Both the position numbers and the translations under genes were made by a program. Shown here in pieces: positions 43,445 to 51,876 of a DNA stretch of 64,000 bases. Position 1 is the first letter of the stretch, and each line of letters opens with the position of its first letter. The notes under the pieces were generated by a model. The model was given only the letters and a program-made list of their open reading frames with translations, searched no databases and was not told the origin of the DNA. The stretch covers positions 62,001-126,000 of the forward strand of contig NZ_CAJPVI010000022.1 in the NCBI RefSeq assembly GCF_905397435.1. The letters run 5' to 3'. This stretch comes from Cupriavidus numazuensis. GTDB lineage: Bacteria; Pseudomonadota; Gammaproteobacteria; Burkholderiales; Burkholderiaceae.

Positions 43445-44269
43445 TCAAAGCAGCGGGGCGCTGAGGAAATCGCCGAAGGCACGATAGAAGCCGGCCTCGT
43501 CGTCCCACGGGATCATGTGGCCTGCATCGGCCACGTGGCTGACCAGCACGCCGGGCACGAGCTTGCGGATTTCCTCGACGTCTTCGGCACGGATCACATC
43601 ACCACGGCCGGCGGTCATCAGCAGCGTGGGTACCTTCACGTGCGGCAGGTCCGCGTGGATATCGTCCTCATGGAAGCCATTGAAGCTGGCCAGGATGGCG
43701 CGCTCGTCGCACGTGTGCAGCCATTCGGCGCGCAAGCGCAGTTGGTCTTCCGTCCACGTCGGGCAGAAGCGGCGCATGCCTTCGGCGTCGATGCCTGCGC
43801 GTGCGAGGCGGATCGAATCGATGTACCACGGCAGTTGCGCGGGATAGGCGCGACGGCCCGGGCCGGATACGGGGGGATCGACCATCACCAGACGCGTCAG
43901 GCCTGCGGGGTGCTGCCGCGCGGCGCGCACGCCGATGCGACCGCCCATCGAATGGCCGACGATGGCATAGCGCTGCAGGCCCAGTGCCTGTGCGAATGTG
44001 ATCACGTCGGCGGCTTGTGCATCGAGGCTGTAGTCGAGCGTGTCGCTCGCTTCAGAGAGGCCACGGCCACGTACGTCGAGCACATAGGTATCGAAGCGCT
44101 GGCCGAACTGTTCGCCAACGAAGCCCCATGTGATGGCCGGGCTTGTGATGCCCGGCACGATGATCACGGCATCGCGCGAGGCGCGTTCGCCATCGCTGCC
44201 GCCAAAGCGCAAATAGTGCTGGCGGATGCCGTTGGCGTTGACATTGCCGCCATAGAGAAAGGTGCTCAT
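43445..44269 (-). CDS. nicD: N-formylmaleamate deformylase (NicD/PicE)
   Basis: 274-aa alpha/beta hydrolase. The N-terminus GGNVNANGIRQHYLRFGG and the block VDPPVSGPGRRAYPAQLPWY are NicD hallmarks. The catalytic triad is Ser107 (VGHSMGG), Asp131 (MVDPP) and His251 (AGHMIPWDD), with the spacing of P. putida NicD (offset +6). It releases formate from N-formylmaleamate to give maleamate. It starts 10 bp after nicE ends. Confidence 0.94.
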   Translation of the reverse strand: MSTFLYGGNVNANGIRQHYLRFGGSDGERASRDAVIIVPGITSPAITWGFVGEQFGQRFDTYVLDVRGRGLSEASDTLDYSLDAQAADVITFAQALGLQRYAIVGHSMGGRIGVRAARQHPAGLTRLVMVDPPVSGPGRRAYPAQLPWYIDSIRLARAGIDAEGMRRFCPTWTEDQLRLRAEWLHTCDERAILASFNGFHEDDIHADLPHVKVPTLLMTAGRGDVIRAEDVEEIRKLVPGVLVSHVADAGHMIPWDDEAGFYRAFGDFLSAPLL

Positions 44270-44279
44270 CGCGCGGCCC

Positions 44280-45032
44280 TCAGTAGGCGCCCGACAGCAG
44301 CGCACCGGCGCCCGGCACGACTGGCTCAAGATCCAGTGCGCGCAGCATGGCGTAGGTCGTGGCAATCGCGGCGGTGATCACCGGCTTGCCGGTCATCGCT
44401 TCCACCTTCGCCACAGCAGGCAATGACGGCATCTGCACGCACGCCGATAGCACGATGGCGTCGACATCGGCGATATTCATCTGCGCGACGATGCCGGGCA
44501 GCTTCGCCGGATCGTGGCGGCCGACTTCGAGGTTGTCCGGAATTTCCAGCGCGCGGTAGTCGACGACTTCGTAGCCTTCATTGCGGATGTAGTCCACGAC
44601 CAACTCGGTCAGCGGCTTCATGTAGGGCGCCACCACGGCAATACGCTTCGCGCCGATGACCTTCAGTGCATCAACCAGCGCACCAGCACTGGTAATCACC
44701 GGCGCATCACCGCCGTTCTCAGTGGTGTGCGCCTTCAGGCGCTGTTCCGACTTGCGGTGGTAGCCGTGCCCCATCGCCATGATCGCAACCAGGCACGCAT
44801 AGCCGAGCACATCGACGCGCGCATCGGAAAGCTCGACGGCGCAGCGGTCGGACTCGGCGTCCATTGTGGCCAGTTCTTCCTTGACCACCTTCTTCATGCG
44901 CATGCGGCTCGAATGGAAGGTGAACCGTTCGGGGCGGATCTGCTGCCGTGCGGCCAGCATGGCCGGGATCTCGGTTTCCATCGTGGTGTTGGAGCTCGGC
45001 ACGATCTGGCCGATGCGAAAAACGTTTTGCAT
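44280..45032 (-). CDS. nicE: Maleate cis-trans isomerase (NicE/PicG)
   Basis: 250 aa, Asp/Glu racemase superfamily. The two catalytic cysteines are Cys80 (GYACLVAIM) and Cys198 (LSACVQMP), 118 residues apart as in characterised maleate isomerases. VPSSNTTMETEIP at the N-terminus binds the dicarboxylate. Converts maleate to fumarate, the entry to the TCA cycle. AAGGA precedes ATG 45030-45032. It is placed second in the operon, right after the decarboxylase. Confidence 0.94.
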   Translation of the reverse strand: MQNVFRIGQIVPSSNTTMETEIPAMLAARQQIRPERFTFHSSRMRMKKVVKEELATMDAESDRCAVELSDARVDVLGYACLVAIMAMGHGYHRKSEQRLKAHTTENGGDAPVITSAGALVDALKVIGAKRIAVVAPYMKPLTELVVDYIRNEGYEVVDYRALEIPDNLEVGRHDPAKLPGIVAQMNIADVDAIVLSACVQMPSLPAVAKVEAMTGKPVITAAIATTYAMLRALDLEPVVPGAGALLSGAY

Positions 45033-45053
45033 AAGTATCCTTGCGTAGTGCGA

Positions 45054-46016
45054 TTACAGCTTCAGAAGGCGTTGAGCGTTGCCGTGGCAGACCAGCGCGC
45101 GCGTCGTTTCATCGAGCGGCGCCTCTTCGATGAACTTCGCTGCGACCTCGGTGGATTCGTAGGGATAGTCGACCGAGAACATCACCGCTTCCGGTCCCAT
45201 CTCGGCAATCGCGCCGGCCAGCGCACCGTGCGAGCACACGCCGGATGTGGTGATCACGATATTGCTGCCGATGTACTCCGACGGCGCGCGCGCGAGCCGC
45301 ACGCCGTGCGAATAGACCGCGAAGCGGCTGTCAAAGCGCCAGCGCTGGAACGGCAGCCCTTCCCCCATATGGCCGAGGATGATCTTCAGGCGCGGAAAGC
45401 GGTCGAACACGCCGCCAAACAGCAGGCGCAGCGCGTGCGATGCAGTTTCCACGCCCCAGCCCCACGCGGCACCATCGAGTTCCGGATGGCCATTCAATAC
45501 CTGCGGCTTCACAAAGGCATCGGTCGGATGCAGGTACATCGGCACGTCGAGCGATTGCATGCGCTCCCAGAAGGCGTCGTAAGCAGGATCGTCGTAATAG
45601 CGGCCGTGCGTGTGCCCGTTCACCAGCGAGCCTTTGAAACCGAGCTCGCGCACGGTGCGCTCAAGTTCCTTGGCGGCCTGCTCCGGATCGTGCATGGGCA
45701 GTGCGGCAAAGCCGGCGAAGCGCGTGGGATGGCGCGCGATCTGCTCGGCCAGGAAGTCATTGCTCTGCTGCGCACGCGCTACCGCAAGTTCGGAATCGGC
45801 TTCGCCTTGCACGCCCGGCCCCGTCTGCGACAGCACGGTGATATCGATGCCCGCGCGATCCATTTCCGCGAGGCGCAGTTCGTCGAAATCGGCAAGGCGG
45901 CGGCCAAGGTCCGCAAAGACCGCCGGGTCGATATGCTGCGTGAATCCCTTTGAATAGGCCTGGAAACCTGGGGTCATGAAATGCTCTTCCAGGGCGATCT
46001 TCTTCACTGTCGTCAT
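45054..46016 (-). CDS. picC: 3,6-dihydroxypicolinate decarboxylase (PicC), amidohydrolase-2 family
   Basis: 320 aa. KKIALEEHFMTPGF at the N-terminus carries the metal-binding Glu/His of the gamma-resorcylate (2,6-dihydroxybenzoate) decarboxylase group. Later motifs are YLHPTDA, IILGHMGEGLPFQRWRFD and SVDYPYE, which give the remaining His/Asp ligands. It would remove the carboxyl of 3,6-dihydroxypicolinate to give 2,5-dihydroxypyridine, the NicX substrate. ATG 46014-46016 has CAGGAG ten bases upstream. First gene of the lower-pathway operon. If the upper substrate differs, another hydroxypyridine carboxylate is possible. Confidence 0.85.
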   Translation of the reverse strand: MTTVKKIALEEHFMTPGFQAYSKGFTQHIDPAVFADLGRRLADFDELRLAEMDRAGIDITVLSQTGPGVQGEADSELAVARAQQSNDFLAEQIARHPTRFAGFAALPMHDPEQAAKELERTVRELGFKGSLVNGHTHGRYYDDPAYDAFWERMQSLDVPMYLHPTDAFVKPQVLNGHPELDGAAWGWGVETASHALRLLFGGVFDRFPRLKIILGHMGEGLPFQRWRFDSRFAVYSHGVRLARAPSEYIGSNIVITTSGVCSHGALAGAIAEMGPEAVMFSVDYPYESTEVAAKFIEEAPLDETTRALVCHGNAQRLLKL

Positions 46017-46086
46017 GCTGTGGGGGCTCCTGATGAGGGTCTGCCGTGCGCCAGGAACGCTGCTGCGGGGGCGCGGCGTCATTTAT

Positions 46087-46098
46087 TCAGTACACTGA
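46087..46098 (-). promoter_or_regulatory. PicR-type operator TCAGTACACTGA
   Basis: A perfect TCAG-N4-CTGA palindrome 71 bp before picC, the nearest box to the lower-pathway operon. Confidence 0.78.
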
Positions 46099-46184
46099 CT
46101 AATTGCGGATTCTAGACAGCGAAATTTCAAAAGTCCAGACAGGAGATCCGGAGGGTTAACACCTATAACGATGGTCCAACACGC

Positions 46185-46196
46185 TCAGTACACTGC
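46185..46196. promoter_or_regulatory. PicR-type operator TCAGTACACTGC
   Basis: Fits TCAG-N4-CTNN with one mismatch to the full palindrome. It is paired with the next box exactly 21 bp away. Confidence 0.65.
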
Positions 46197-46205
46197 CCCA
46201 TATGC

Positions 46206-46217
46206 TCAGTATGCTGA
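46206..46217. promoter_or_regulatory. PicR-type operator TCAGTATGCTGA
   Basis: A perfect palindrome, the right member of a pair with 21-bp spacing (two helical turns) in the picC/MHS divergent region. Confidence 0.75.
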
Positions 46218-46288
46218 CGATATTAACAAGTCGTTTAAAAGCAGATATCGCATCGAAGGCGGCCTCTGTGTTCTGGCCCGCATTTTGC

Positions 46289-46300
46289 TCAGCATACTGC
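46289..46300. promoter_or_regulatory. PicR-type operator TCAGCATACTGC
   Basis: Fits TCAG-N4-CTNN. It is the left member of a second pair, 20 bp from the next box. Confidence 0.65.
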
Positions 46301-46308
46301 GCTTCTCA

Positions 46309-46320
46309 TCAGCATACTGA
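46309..46320. promoter_or_regulatory. PicR-type operator TCAGCATACTGA
   Basis: A perfect palindrome, 129 bp before the MHS symporter start. With the other four boxes it fills the 433-bp divergent region, where no gene is seen. Confidence 0.75.
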
Positions 46321-46449
46321 CTGATGCACCGGAAGCAGGCACAGCGGCACGCCACCAGGCTGTCGACAGCCAAAAGGCTCGCTGCTTTGCACCATCCGGG
46401 AAGAAGAAAAGACAAATGAGACAACTGGCTTCACCATAGGACCCCCGCC

Positions 46450-48051
46450 ATGACTATGAGCCTGACCCGCGATGAAGCGCGCGCCTCCGCTTCCGGCATG
46501 ACCGCCGAGGAACGCAAGGTCATCCTTGCCTCCTCTTTCGGCGCGCTGATGGAGTGGTACGACTTTTACATCTACGCTGCGCTGGCGGTTTACTTCGGCG
46601 CACTGTTTTTCCCGAAGGGCAATGAAACCGCTGCCTTCCTGGCCAGCCTCGCGACGTTTGGCGCGGGCTTTCTGATCCGGCCCGTCGGCGCCCTGCTGTT
46701 CGGCCGGCTGGGCGACCTGATCGGCCGCAAGTACACGTTCCTCGTCACGATCCTGCTGATGGGCATTGCCACGGTCGGTGTTGGCGTGCTGCCCACGTAC
46801 GAGCAGATCGGCATCGCGGCGACTGTGCTGCTCGTGCTGCTGCGGTTGCTGCAAGGCCTGGCGCTCGGCGGCGAAGTGGGCGGCGCCGTCACCTACGTGG
46901 CCGAGCATTCCCCTGTCAGCAAGCGCGGCTTGTACACGAGCTCGCTGCAAACGACGGCCACGCTGGGCCTGCTGTCGTCGTTGTTCGTGGTGTACCTGCT
47001 GAAGACGTTCCTGACCGAGGCGGAATTCCGTGCCTGGGGCTGGCGCATTCCGTTTATCGTGTCGCTGGTGATGCTGGTGATCTCTGTGTACATCCGCGGC
47101 AAGCTGCACGAATCGCCGGTGTTTGCGCGTATGAAGGCCAGCAACGCGACATCGAAGGCGCCGATCCGCGAGAGCTTCACGCAATGGCACAACCTGAAGT
47201 TCGTGCTGCTGCTGTTCGTCGTGGCAGCGGGCCTTGGCGCCATCTTCGGTACCGGCCACTTCTATACGATGTTTTTCGTGAACAAGACGTTGCATGTGCC
47301 GATCGAAACGGTGCACATGCTGATCGCCATCGCACTGGTGGTGGCCACGCCGTGCTATCTGTTCTTCGGCTGGCTGTCGGACCGCATCGGCCGCAAGTAC
47401 ATCATGATGGTGGCCTGCCTGCTGGCAGCGCTCACGATCCAGCCTATCTTCAAGGGTCTGACGCACTATGCCAACCCGGCGTTGGAGCACTTCCAGCAGC
47501 AGGGCGCGGTGCAGGTGACGGCCGGCAACTGCAAGCCACGGCTGTTCGGCGATCCGGTGTCCGACTGCGACAAGATCCGCGGCTACCTGACCGACCTCGG
47601 GGTGGGATACACCTTCGTGCCCGCCAGCGACGCGCGGGCCGAAATCCGCGTCGGCACGCAAACGCTGCAGGGCTTTGACCGCGACGCGATCAAACACGCG
47701 CTCGTAGCGGCCGGCTGGCCCGAGCGTGCCGATCCGGCGCGCATCAACATGCCCATGCTGTTCCTGCTGCTGCTCGTCCCCATCCTGTTCCTGGCCATGG
47801 TGTACGGGCCGATGGCGGCCTTCATGGTCGAGTTGTTCCCTGCCCGCGTGCGTTACACCTCGCTCTCCCTGCCCTTCCACCTGGGCGCGGGCTGGGTCGG
47901 CGGCATGCTGTCCTTCGTCGTCACGGCAATGAATGTCTCCAGCGGCGATGTCTACTACGGGCTCTGGTATCCCGTGATCATCGCCGGTGCGGCCTTCGTC
48001 ATCGGCATGCTGTTTGTGCCGGAGACGCGCGGTCGCGACCTGTCCACCTGA
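46450..48051 (+). CDS. MHS-family (MFS) metabolite:H+ symporter, probable picolinate uptake
   Basis: 533 aa, about 12 helices. The MHS signature is clear: SSFGALMEWYDFYIYAAL at helix 1, GRLGDLIGRKYTFL after helix 2, LLQGLALGGEVGGAVTYVAEHS, and GWLSDRIGRKYIMM in the second half. Between helices ~8 and 9 there is a soluble insert of about 85 residues (TAGNCKPRLFGDPVSDCDK..., with two Cys), longer than in ProP or ShiA. Divergent from picC and behind five operator boxes, so it is probably induced by the pathway and imports its substrate. Confidence 0.88.
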   Translation: MTMSLTRDEARASASGMTAEERKVILASSFGALMEWYDFYIYAALAVYFGALFFPKGNETAAFLASLATFGAGFLIRPVGALLFGRLGDLIGRKYTFLVTILLMGIATVGVGVLPTYEQIGIAATVLLVLLRLLQGLALGGEVGGAVTYVAEHSPVSKRGLYTSSLQTTATLGLLSSLFVVYLLKTFLTEAEFRAWGWRIPFIVSLVMLVISVYIRGKLHESPVFARMKASNATSKAPIRESFTQWHNLKFVLLLFVVAAGLGAIFGTGHFYTMFFVNKTLHVPIETVHMLIAIALVVATPCYLFFGWLSDRIGRKYIMMVACLLAALTIQPIFKGLTHYANPALEHFQQQGAVQVTAGNCKPRLFGDPVSDCDKIRGYLTDLGVGYTFVPASDARAEIRVGTQTLQGFDRDAIKHALVAAGWPERADPARINMPMLFLLLLVPILFLAMVYGPMAAFMVELFPARVRYTSLSLPFHLGAGWVGGMLSFVVTAMNVSSGDVYYGLWYPVIIAGAAFVIGMLFVPETRGRDLST

Positions 48052-48115
48052 CCCGCTGACCCGCGCACGGACCCGTGAAGGGGCGGAGCCATCCGCCTTA
48101 TTTTCCGCAGCATCG

Positions 48116-48127
48116 TCAGCATACTGA
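48116..48127 (+). promoter_or_regulatory. PicR-type operator TCAGCATACTGA
   Basis: A perfect palindrome in the 179-bp gap between the MHS gene and the ABC substrate-binding gene, 103 bp before the latter. It places the ABC importer in the same regulon. Confidence 0.77.
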
Positions 48128-48230
48128 TTTCATCAAACGAGTGCCCTAGCGCGGCGATGGCGCCGGGGCACCTCAAGCCATAACCATCGCACCCATACGG
48201 ACCATCCACGAAGACAACCGGGAGCCCCAC

Positions 48231-49448
48231 ATGTCAAATACTCGCACCGTCCGCACCCTTGCCGTATCCACGGCCCTGCTGGGCCTTGCTGCTGCCGCAC
48301 CTGCCTGGGCTGATGCCAATGGCGTCAAGATCGGCGTCATTACCGATATGTCCGGCTCCTATGCCGACCTCTCTGGCAAGGGCTCCGTGCTTGCCGCGCA
48401 GATGGCGGTCGAGGAATTCGGCGGCAAGGCGCTGGGCAAACCCGTCACGGTGCTCTCCGCCGACCACCAGAACAAGGCCGACATCGCCTCGTCGCTGGCA
48501 CGTCGCTGGTTCGACACCGATGGTGTCGATATGGTGATCGACTTCCCCAATTCGTCGACGGCACTGGCCGTGCAGGAAGTCGCGAAGCAGAAGCAGAAGA
48601 TCGACATCGTCTCGACCGGCGGCGCGATGGCGCTGACCAACCAGAACTGCTCGCCCACCGGTTTCCACTGGGCATGGGACACGTATTCCGTCTCGTATCC
48701 GCTGGTCAAGCGCATGATCGACCAGGGACGCAACAGCTGGTACTACATCACCGTGGACTACGCGTTCGGGCAGTCGCTGGAAGCCGATTTCCGCAAGGCG
48801 GTGGATGTCAGCGGCGGCAAGAACGTGGGCAGCACGAAGCATCCGCTCAACGCCAGTGACTTCAGCAGCCCGGTGGTGGCTGCGTCGGCGTCCAAGGCCA
48901 AGGTCGTGGTGCTGGCCAATGCGGGCAACGACATGATCAACGGCGTGAAGGCCGCCGGCGAGTTCGGCCTGGTCAAGGCTGGCCAGACCGTGATCACGCC
49001 GTCCACGTTCATCACCGACATCAAGAGCCTGGGCCTGAACACCGCGCAGGGCCTGACTTATGTGGATCCGTTCCGCCTGGACCTGGATGCGAAGTCGAAG
49101 GACTTCGTCGAGCGCTACTACAAGCGTCACAAGGCCTACCCGACGCACGGCCAGATCGGGGTGTACTCCGGCGTGCTGCATTACCTGAAGGCGGTGGAAG
49201 CGGCCAAGACCGTCGATGGTCCCGCCGTCGCCGACAAGATGCGCGCGCTGCCCGTCAACGACGCCTTCGTGCACAACGGCAAGGTGCGCGCAGACGGCCG
49301 CATGGTGCATGACATGTACCTCGCGCAAGCCAAGACGCCGGCCGAGTCCAAGGGACCGTGGGACCTGGTCAAGTACGTTGCGACCATTCCTGGCGACGAG
49401 GCATTCCGCCCGCTGTCGGCCAGCGAGTGCGCGCTGGTGAAGAAGTGA
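48231..49448 (+). CDS. ABC transporter substrate-binding protein (LivK-like)
   Basis: 405 aa. Signal peptide to about residue 27 (AAAPAWA). The mature part is a type I periplasmic binding protein of the branched-chain amino acid family (VKIGVITDMSGSYADLSGKGSVLAAQMAVEEFGG, described in part; then HPLNASDFSSPVVAASASKAKVVVLAN). GGGAG lies five bases before the ATG. It is the first of five genes encoding a complete importer. Many aromatic and heteroaromatic carboxylates use this class, so picolinate or a related pyridine carboxylate is the likely ligand. Confidence 0.9.
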   Translation: MSNTRTVRTLAVSTALLGLAAAAPAWADANGVKIGVITDMSGSYADLSGKGSVLAAQMAVEEFGGKALGKPVTVLSADHQNKADIASSLARRWFDTDGVDMVIDFPNSSTALAVQEVAKQKQKIDIVSTGGAMALTNQNCSPTGFHWAWDTYSVSYPLVKRMIDQGRNSWYYITVDYAFGQSLEADFRKAVDVSGGKNVGSTKHPLNASDFSSPVVAASASKAKVVVLANAGNDMINGVKAAGEFGLVKAGQTVITPSTFITDIKSLGLNTAQGLTYVDPFRLDLDAKSKDFVERYYKRHKAYPTHGQIGVYSGVLHYLKAVEAAKTVDGPAVADKMRALPVNDAFVHNGKVRADGRMVHDMYLAQAKTPAESKGPWDLVKYVATIPGDEAFRPLSASECALVKK

Positions 49449-49453
49449 GCGCC

Positions 49454-50245
49454 ATGTCCGACAACGACGTCATCCTGCAGACGCGCGGCCTGACCAAGAG
49501 CTTCAAGGGCTTCACGGCCGTTAGCGATGTCAGCCTGCGCGTGCGCCGTGGGTCGATCCATGCACTGATCGGCCCGAACGGCGCGGGCAAAACTACGTGC
49601 TTCAACCTGCTGACCAAGTTCCACGCGCCATCTTCGGGCTCGATTCACTTCAACGGCACCGATATCACCGCCCTGCGGCCTGCGCACATCGCTCGCATGG
49701 GCGTGATCCGTTCGTTCCAGATCTCGGCCGTGTTTCCGCAGCTTAGCGTGCTCGAGAACGTGCGCGTGGCGCTGCAGCGCAAGCTCGGCACGGCTTATCA
49801 CTTCTGGCGCAGCAAGCGGTCGCTGTCGAGGCTGGATGCGCGCGCCATGGAGCTGCTCGATGCGGTAGGCCTGGCGAGCTTCGCGCACCTGCCGACCGCC
49901 GAGCTGGCCTATGGGCGCAAGCGTGCGCTGGAGATCGCCACCACGCTGGCGATGGACCCGGAACTGATGCTGCTCGACGAGCCGACGCAAGGCATGGGGC
50001 ACGAAGACGTGGAGACGGTCACCGCACTGATCAAGCGCGTCTCGGCCGGCCGCACCGTGCTGATGGTCGAGCACAACATGAGCGTGGTCTCGTCCATCGT
50101 CGATCGCATCACCGTGCTCCAGCGCGGCGCGATCCTGGCTGAAGGCAGCTATCAGCAAGTCTCGAACGACCCGCAGGTCAAGGAAGCGTACATGGGCACC
50201 ACCGACGAGACCACGGATCTGCACGCCCGAACGGAGGCCGCATGA
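49454..50245 (+). CDS. ABC transporter ATP-binding protein (LivG-like)
   Basis: 263 aa. Walker A GPNGAGKTT, Walker B LMLLDEPTQGMG, and the LivG-type signature LAYGRKRALEIATTLAMDP in place of the canonical LSGGQ. An in-frame GTG at 49445 overlaps the stop of the binding-protein gene; I list ATG 49454 because the family N-terminus (MSDNDVILQTRGLTKSFKGF) starts there. ATPase subunit of the importer, coupled to the next gene by an ATGA overlap. Confidence 0.9.
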   Translation: MSDNDVILQTRGLTKSFKGFTAVSDVSLRVRRGSIHALIGPNGAGKTTCFNLLTKFHAPSSGSIHFNGTDITALRPAHIARMGVIRSFQISAVFPQLSVLENVRVALQRKLGTAYHFWRSKRSLSRLDARAMELLDAVGLASFAHLPTAELAYGRKRALEIATTLAMDPELMLLDEPTQGMGHEDVETVTALIKRVSAGRTVLMVEHNMSVVSSIVDRITVLQRGAILAEGSYQQVSNDPQVKEAYMGTTDETTDLHARTEAA

Positions 50246-50979
50246 CGCAGAACGCTACACCCGCGCTGGAAATCTGCGACCTGCATGCCTGGTACGGCGA
50301 ATCGCACATCCTGCACGGCGTGAATCTCACGGTGAATGCCGGCGAGGTCGTCACGCTGCTGGGCCGCAACGGCGCCGGGCGCACCACTACCCTGCGCGCG
50401 ATCATGGGTCTGGTCGGCCAGCGCAAGGGCTCCGTGCGCGTGCATGGCCAGGAAACCATCGCGATGAAGACGCACCGTATCGCGCCGCTCGGCCTCGGCT
50501 ACTGCCCGGAAGAACGCGCCATCTTCTCGAGCCTGTCGTGCGAGGAAAACCTGCTGCTGCCGCCCGAGTTCCCGCGTGCGGCTGGAACGGCTGGCCTGCG
50601 CGAGCCGATGACGGTCACAGAAATCTACGAGATGTTCCCCAACCTGCTCGAGCGGCGCAAGAGCCAGGGCACGCGCATGTCGGGCGGGGAACAGCAGATG
50701 CTGGCCGTCGCGCGCATCCTGCGCACCGGCGCAAGCGTACTGCTGCTCGACGAAATCTCAGAAGGCCTCGCGCCGGTCATCGTGCAAAAGCTCGCAAAGA
50801 TGATCACCATGCTGCGCCGGCGCGGCTACACCATCGTGATGGTTGAACAGAACTTCCGCTTCGCCGCCCCGCTGGCTGACCGCTTCTATGTCATGGAGCA
50901 CGGTGCCATCGTGGAAGCATTCGAATCGGCGGACCTGGAACGCAAGATGCCGACGCTCAACGCACTGCTCGGCGTGTAA
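50242..50979 (+). CDS. ABC transporter ATP-binding protein (LivF-like), Walker A Arg
   Basis: 245 aa. The signature SGGEQQMLAVARIL and Walker B SVLLLDEISEGLAP are normal. The Walker A reads GRNGAGRTT: Arg47 replaces the usual Lys, from a CGC codon. The N-terminus overlaps the LivG stop. The partner LivG keeps its Lys, so the heterodimer may have one full and one altered ATP site. Confidence 0.88.
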   Translation: MTQNATPALEICDLHAWYGESHILHGVNLTVNAGEVVTLLGRNGAGRTTTLRAIMGLVGQRKGSVRVHGQETIAMKTHRIAPLGLGYCPEERAIFSSLSCEENLLLPPEFPRAAGTAGLREPMTVTEIYEMFPNLLERRKSQGTRMSGGEQQMLAVARILRTGASVLLLDEISEGLAPVIVQKLAKMITMLRRRGYTIVMVEQNFRFAAPLADRFYVMEHGAIVEAFESADLERKMPTLNALLGV

Positions 50980-50991
50980 GGAGAATTGCCA

Positions 50992-51876
50992 ATGGAATTG
51001 TTCGGAGTGCCCCTGCCAGCGCTGCTCAGCCAGCTCTTGCTGGGGCTGGTGAACGGGTCGTTCTACGCGATCCTGAGTCTGGGGCTGGCCGTGATCTTCG
51101 GCCTGCTCAACGTGATCAACTTTGCTCATGGAGCACTGTTCATGCTCGGCGCAGTGCTGGCGTGGATGGGTATGAACTACCTGGGGCTCAACTACTGGCT
51201 GATGTTGTTGCTCTCGCCGCTTGCGACCGGAGTGATCGGCGTGGTGCTCGAGCGCACCATGCTGCGCCATCTGTACCGGTTCGACCATCTCTACGGCCTG
51301 CTGCTGACGCTGGGCATCTGCCTGCTGCTCGAAGGGTTGCTGCGTTCGGCCTATGGCGTTTCCGGCCTGCCCTATCCGACGCCGGAAGCGCTGACGGGCG
51401 CGACGTCGCTGGGTTTCATGGTGCTGCCCAACTATCGCGCATGGGTCGTACTGGCGTCGCTGGCCGTGTGCTTTGCGACCTGGTACACGATCGAGAAGAC
51501 ACGGCTCGGGTCCTACCTGCGGGCCGGCACCGAGAACCCGCGCATCGTCGAGGCGTTTGGCATCAACGTGCCGCTGCTGGTGACGCTGACCTATGCGTTC
51601 GGCGTGGGCCTGGCCGCACTGGCCGGCGTGCTCGCTGCGCCAGTGATGCAGGTGTCGCCGCTGATGGGCCAGAACCTGATCATCACCGTCTTCGCGGTCG
51701 TGGTGATCGGCGGCATGGGCTCCATCCTTGGATCGATTTTCACGGGCCTTGGCCTTGGCGTATTCGAAGGCCTTACCAAGGTGTTCTATCCCGAGGCTTC
51801 GGCCACGGTCGTGTTCGTGGCCATGGTCTGCGTGCTGCTGGTGCGCCCGGCCGGTCTCTTTGGAAAGGAAGCATGA
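50992..51876 (+). CDS. ABC transporter permease (LivH-like)
   Basis: 294 aa, about eight helices. Family landmarks: LVNGSFYAILSLGLAVIFGLLNVINFAHGALFMLG (described in part) and the coupling region VVVIGGMGSILGSIFTGLGLG near the C-terminus. ATG 50992 follows AAGGAG by about eight bases. Its stop overlaps the next gene's start (ATGATG). Forms the membrane channel with the LivM-like protein. Confidence 0.92.
   Translation: MELFGVPLPALLSQLLLGLVNGSFYAILSLGLAVIFGLLNVINFAHGALFMLGAVLAWMGMNYLGLNYWLMLLLSPLATGVIGVVLERTMLRHLYRFDHLYGLLLTLGICLLLEGLLRSAYGVSGLPYPTPEALTGATSLGFMVLPNYRAWVVLASLAVCFATWYTIEKTRLGSYLRAGTENPRIVEAFGINVPLLVTLTYAFGVGLAALAGVLAAPVMQVSPLMGQNLIITVFAVVVIGGMGSILGSIFTGLGLGVFEGLTKVFYPEASATVVFVAMVCVLLVRPAGLFGKEA

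Noticed and set aside
37167..46016. Assignment of the whole cluster to nicotinate degradation (nic)
   Set aside because: NicX, D, F and E fit, but there is no NicC-type FAD monooxygenase and the Mo enzyme is the three-subunit CoxLMS type. A decarboxylase and a Rieske system are present instead, which fits picolinate better.
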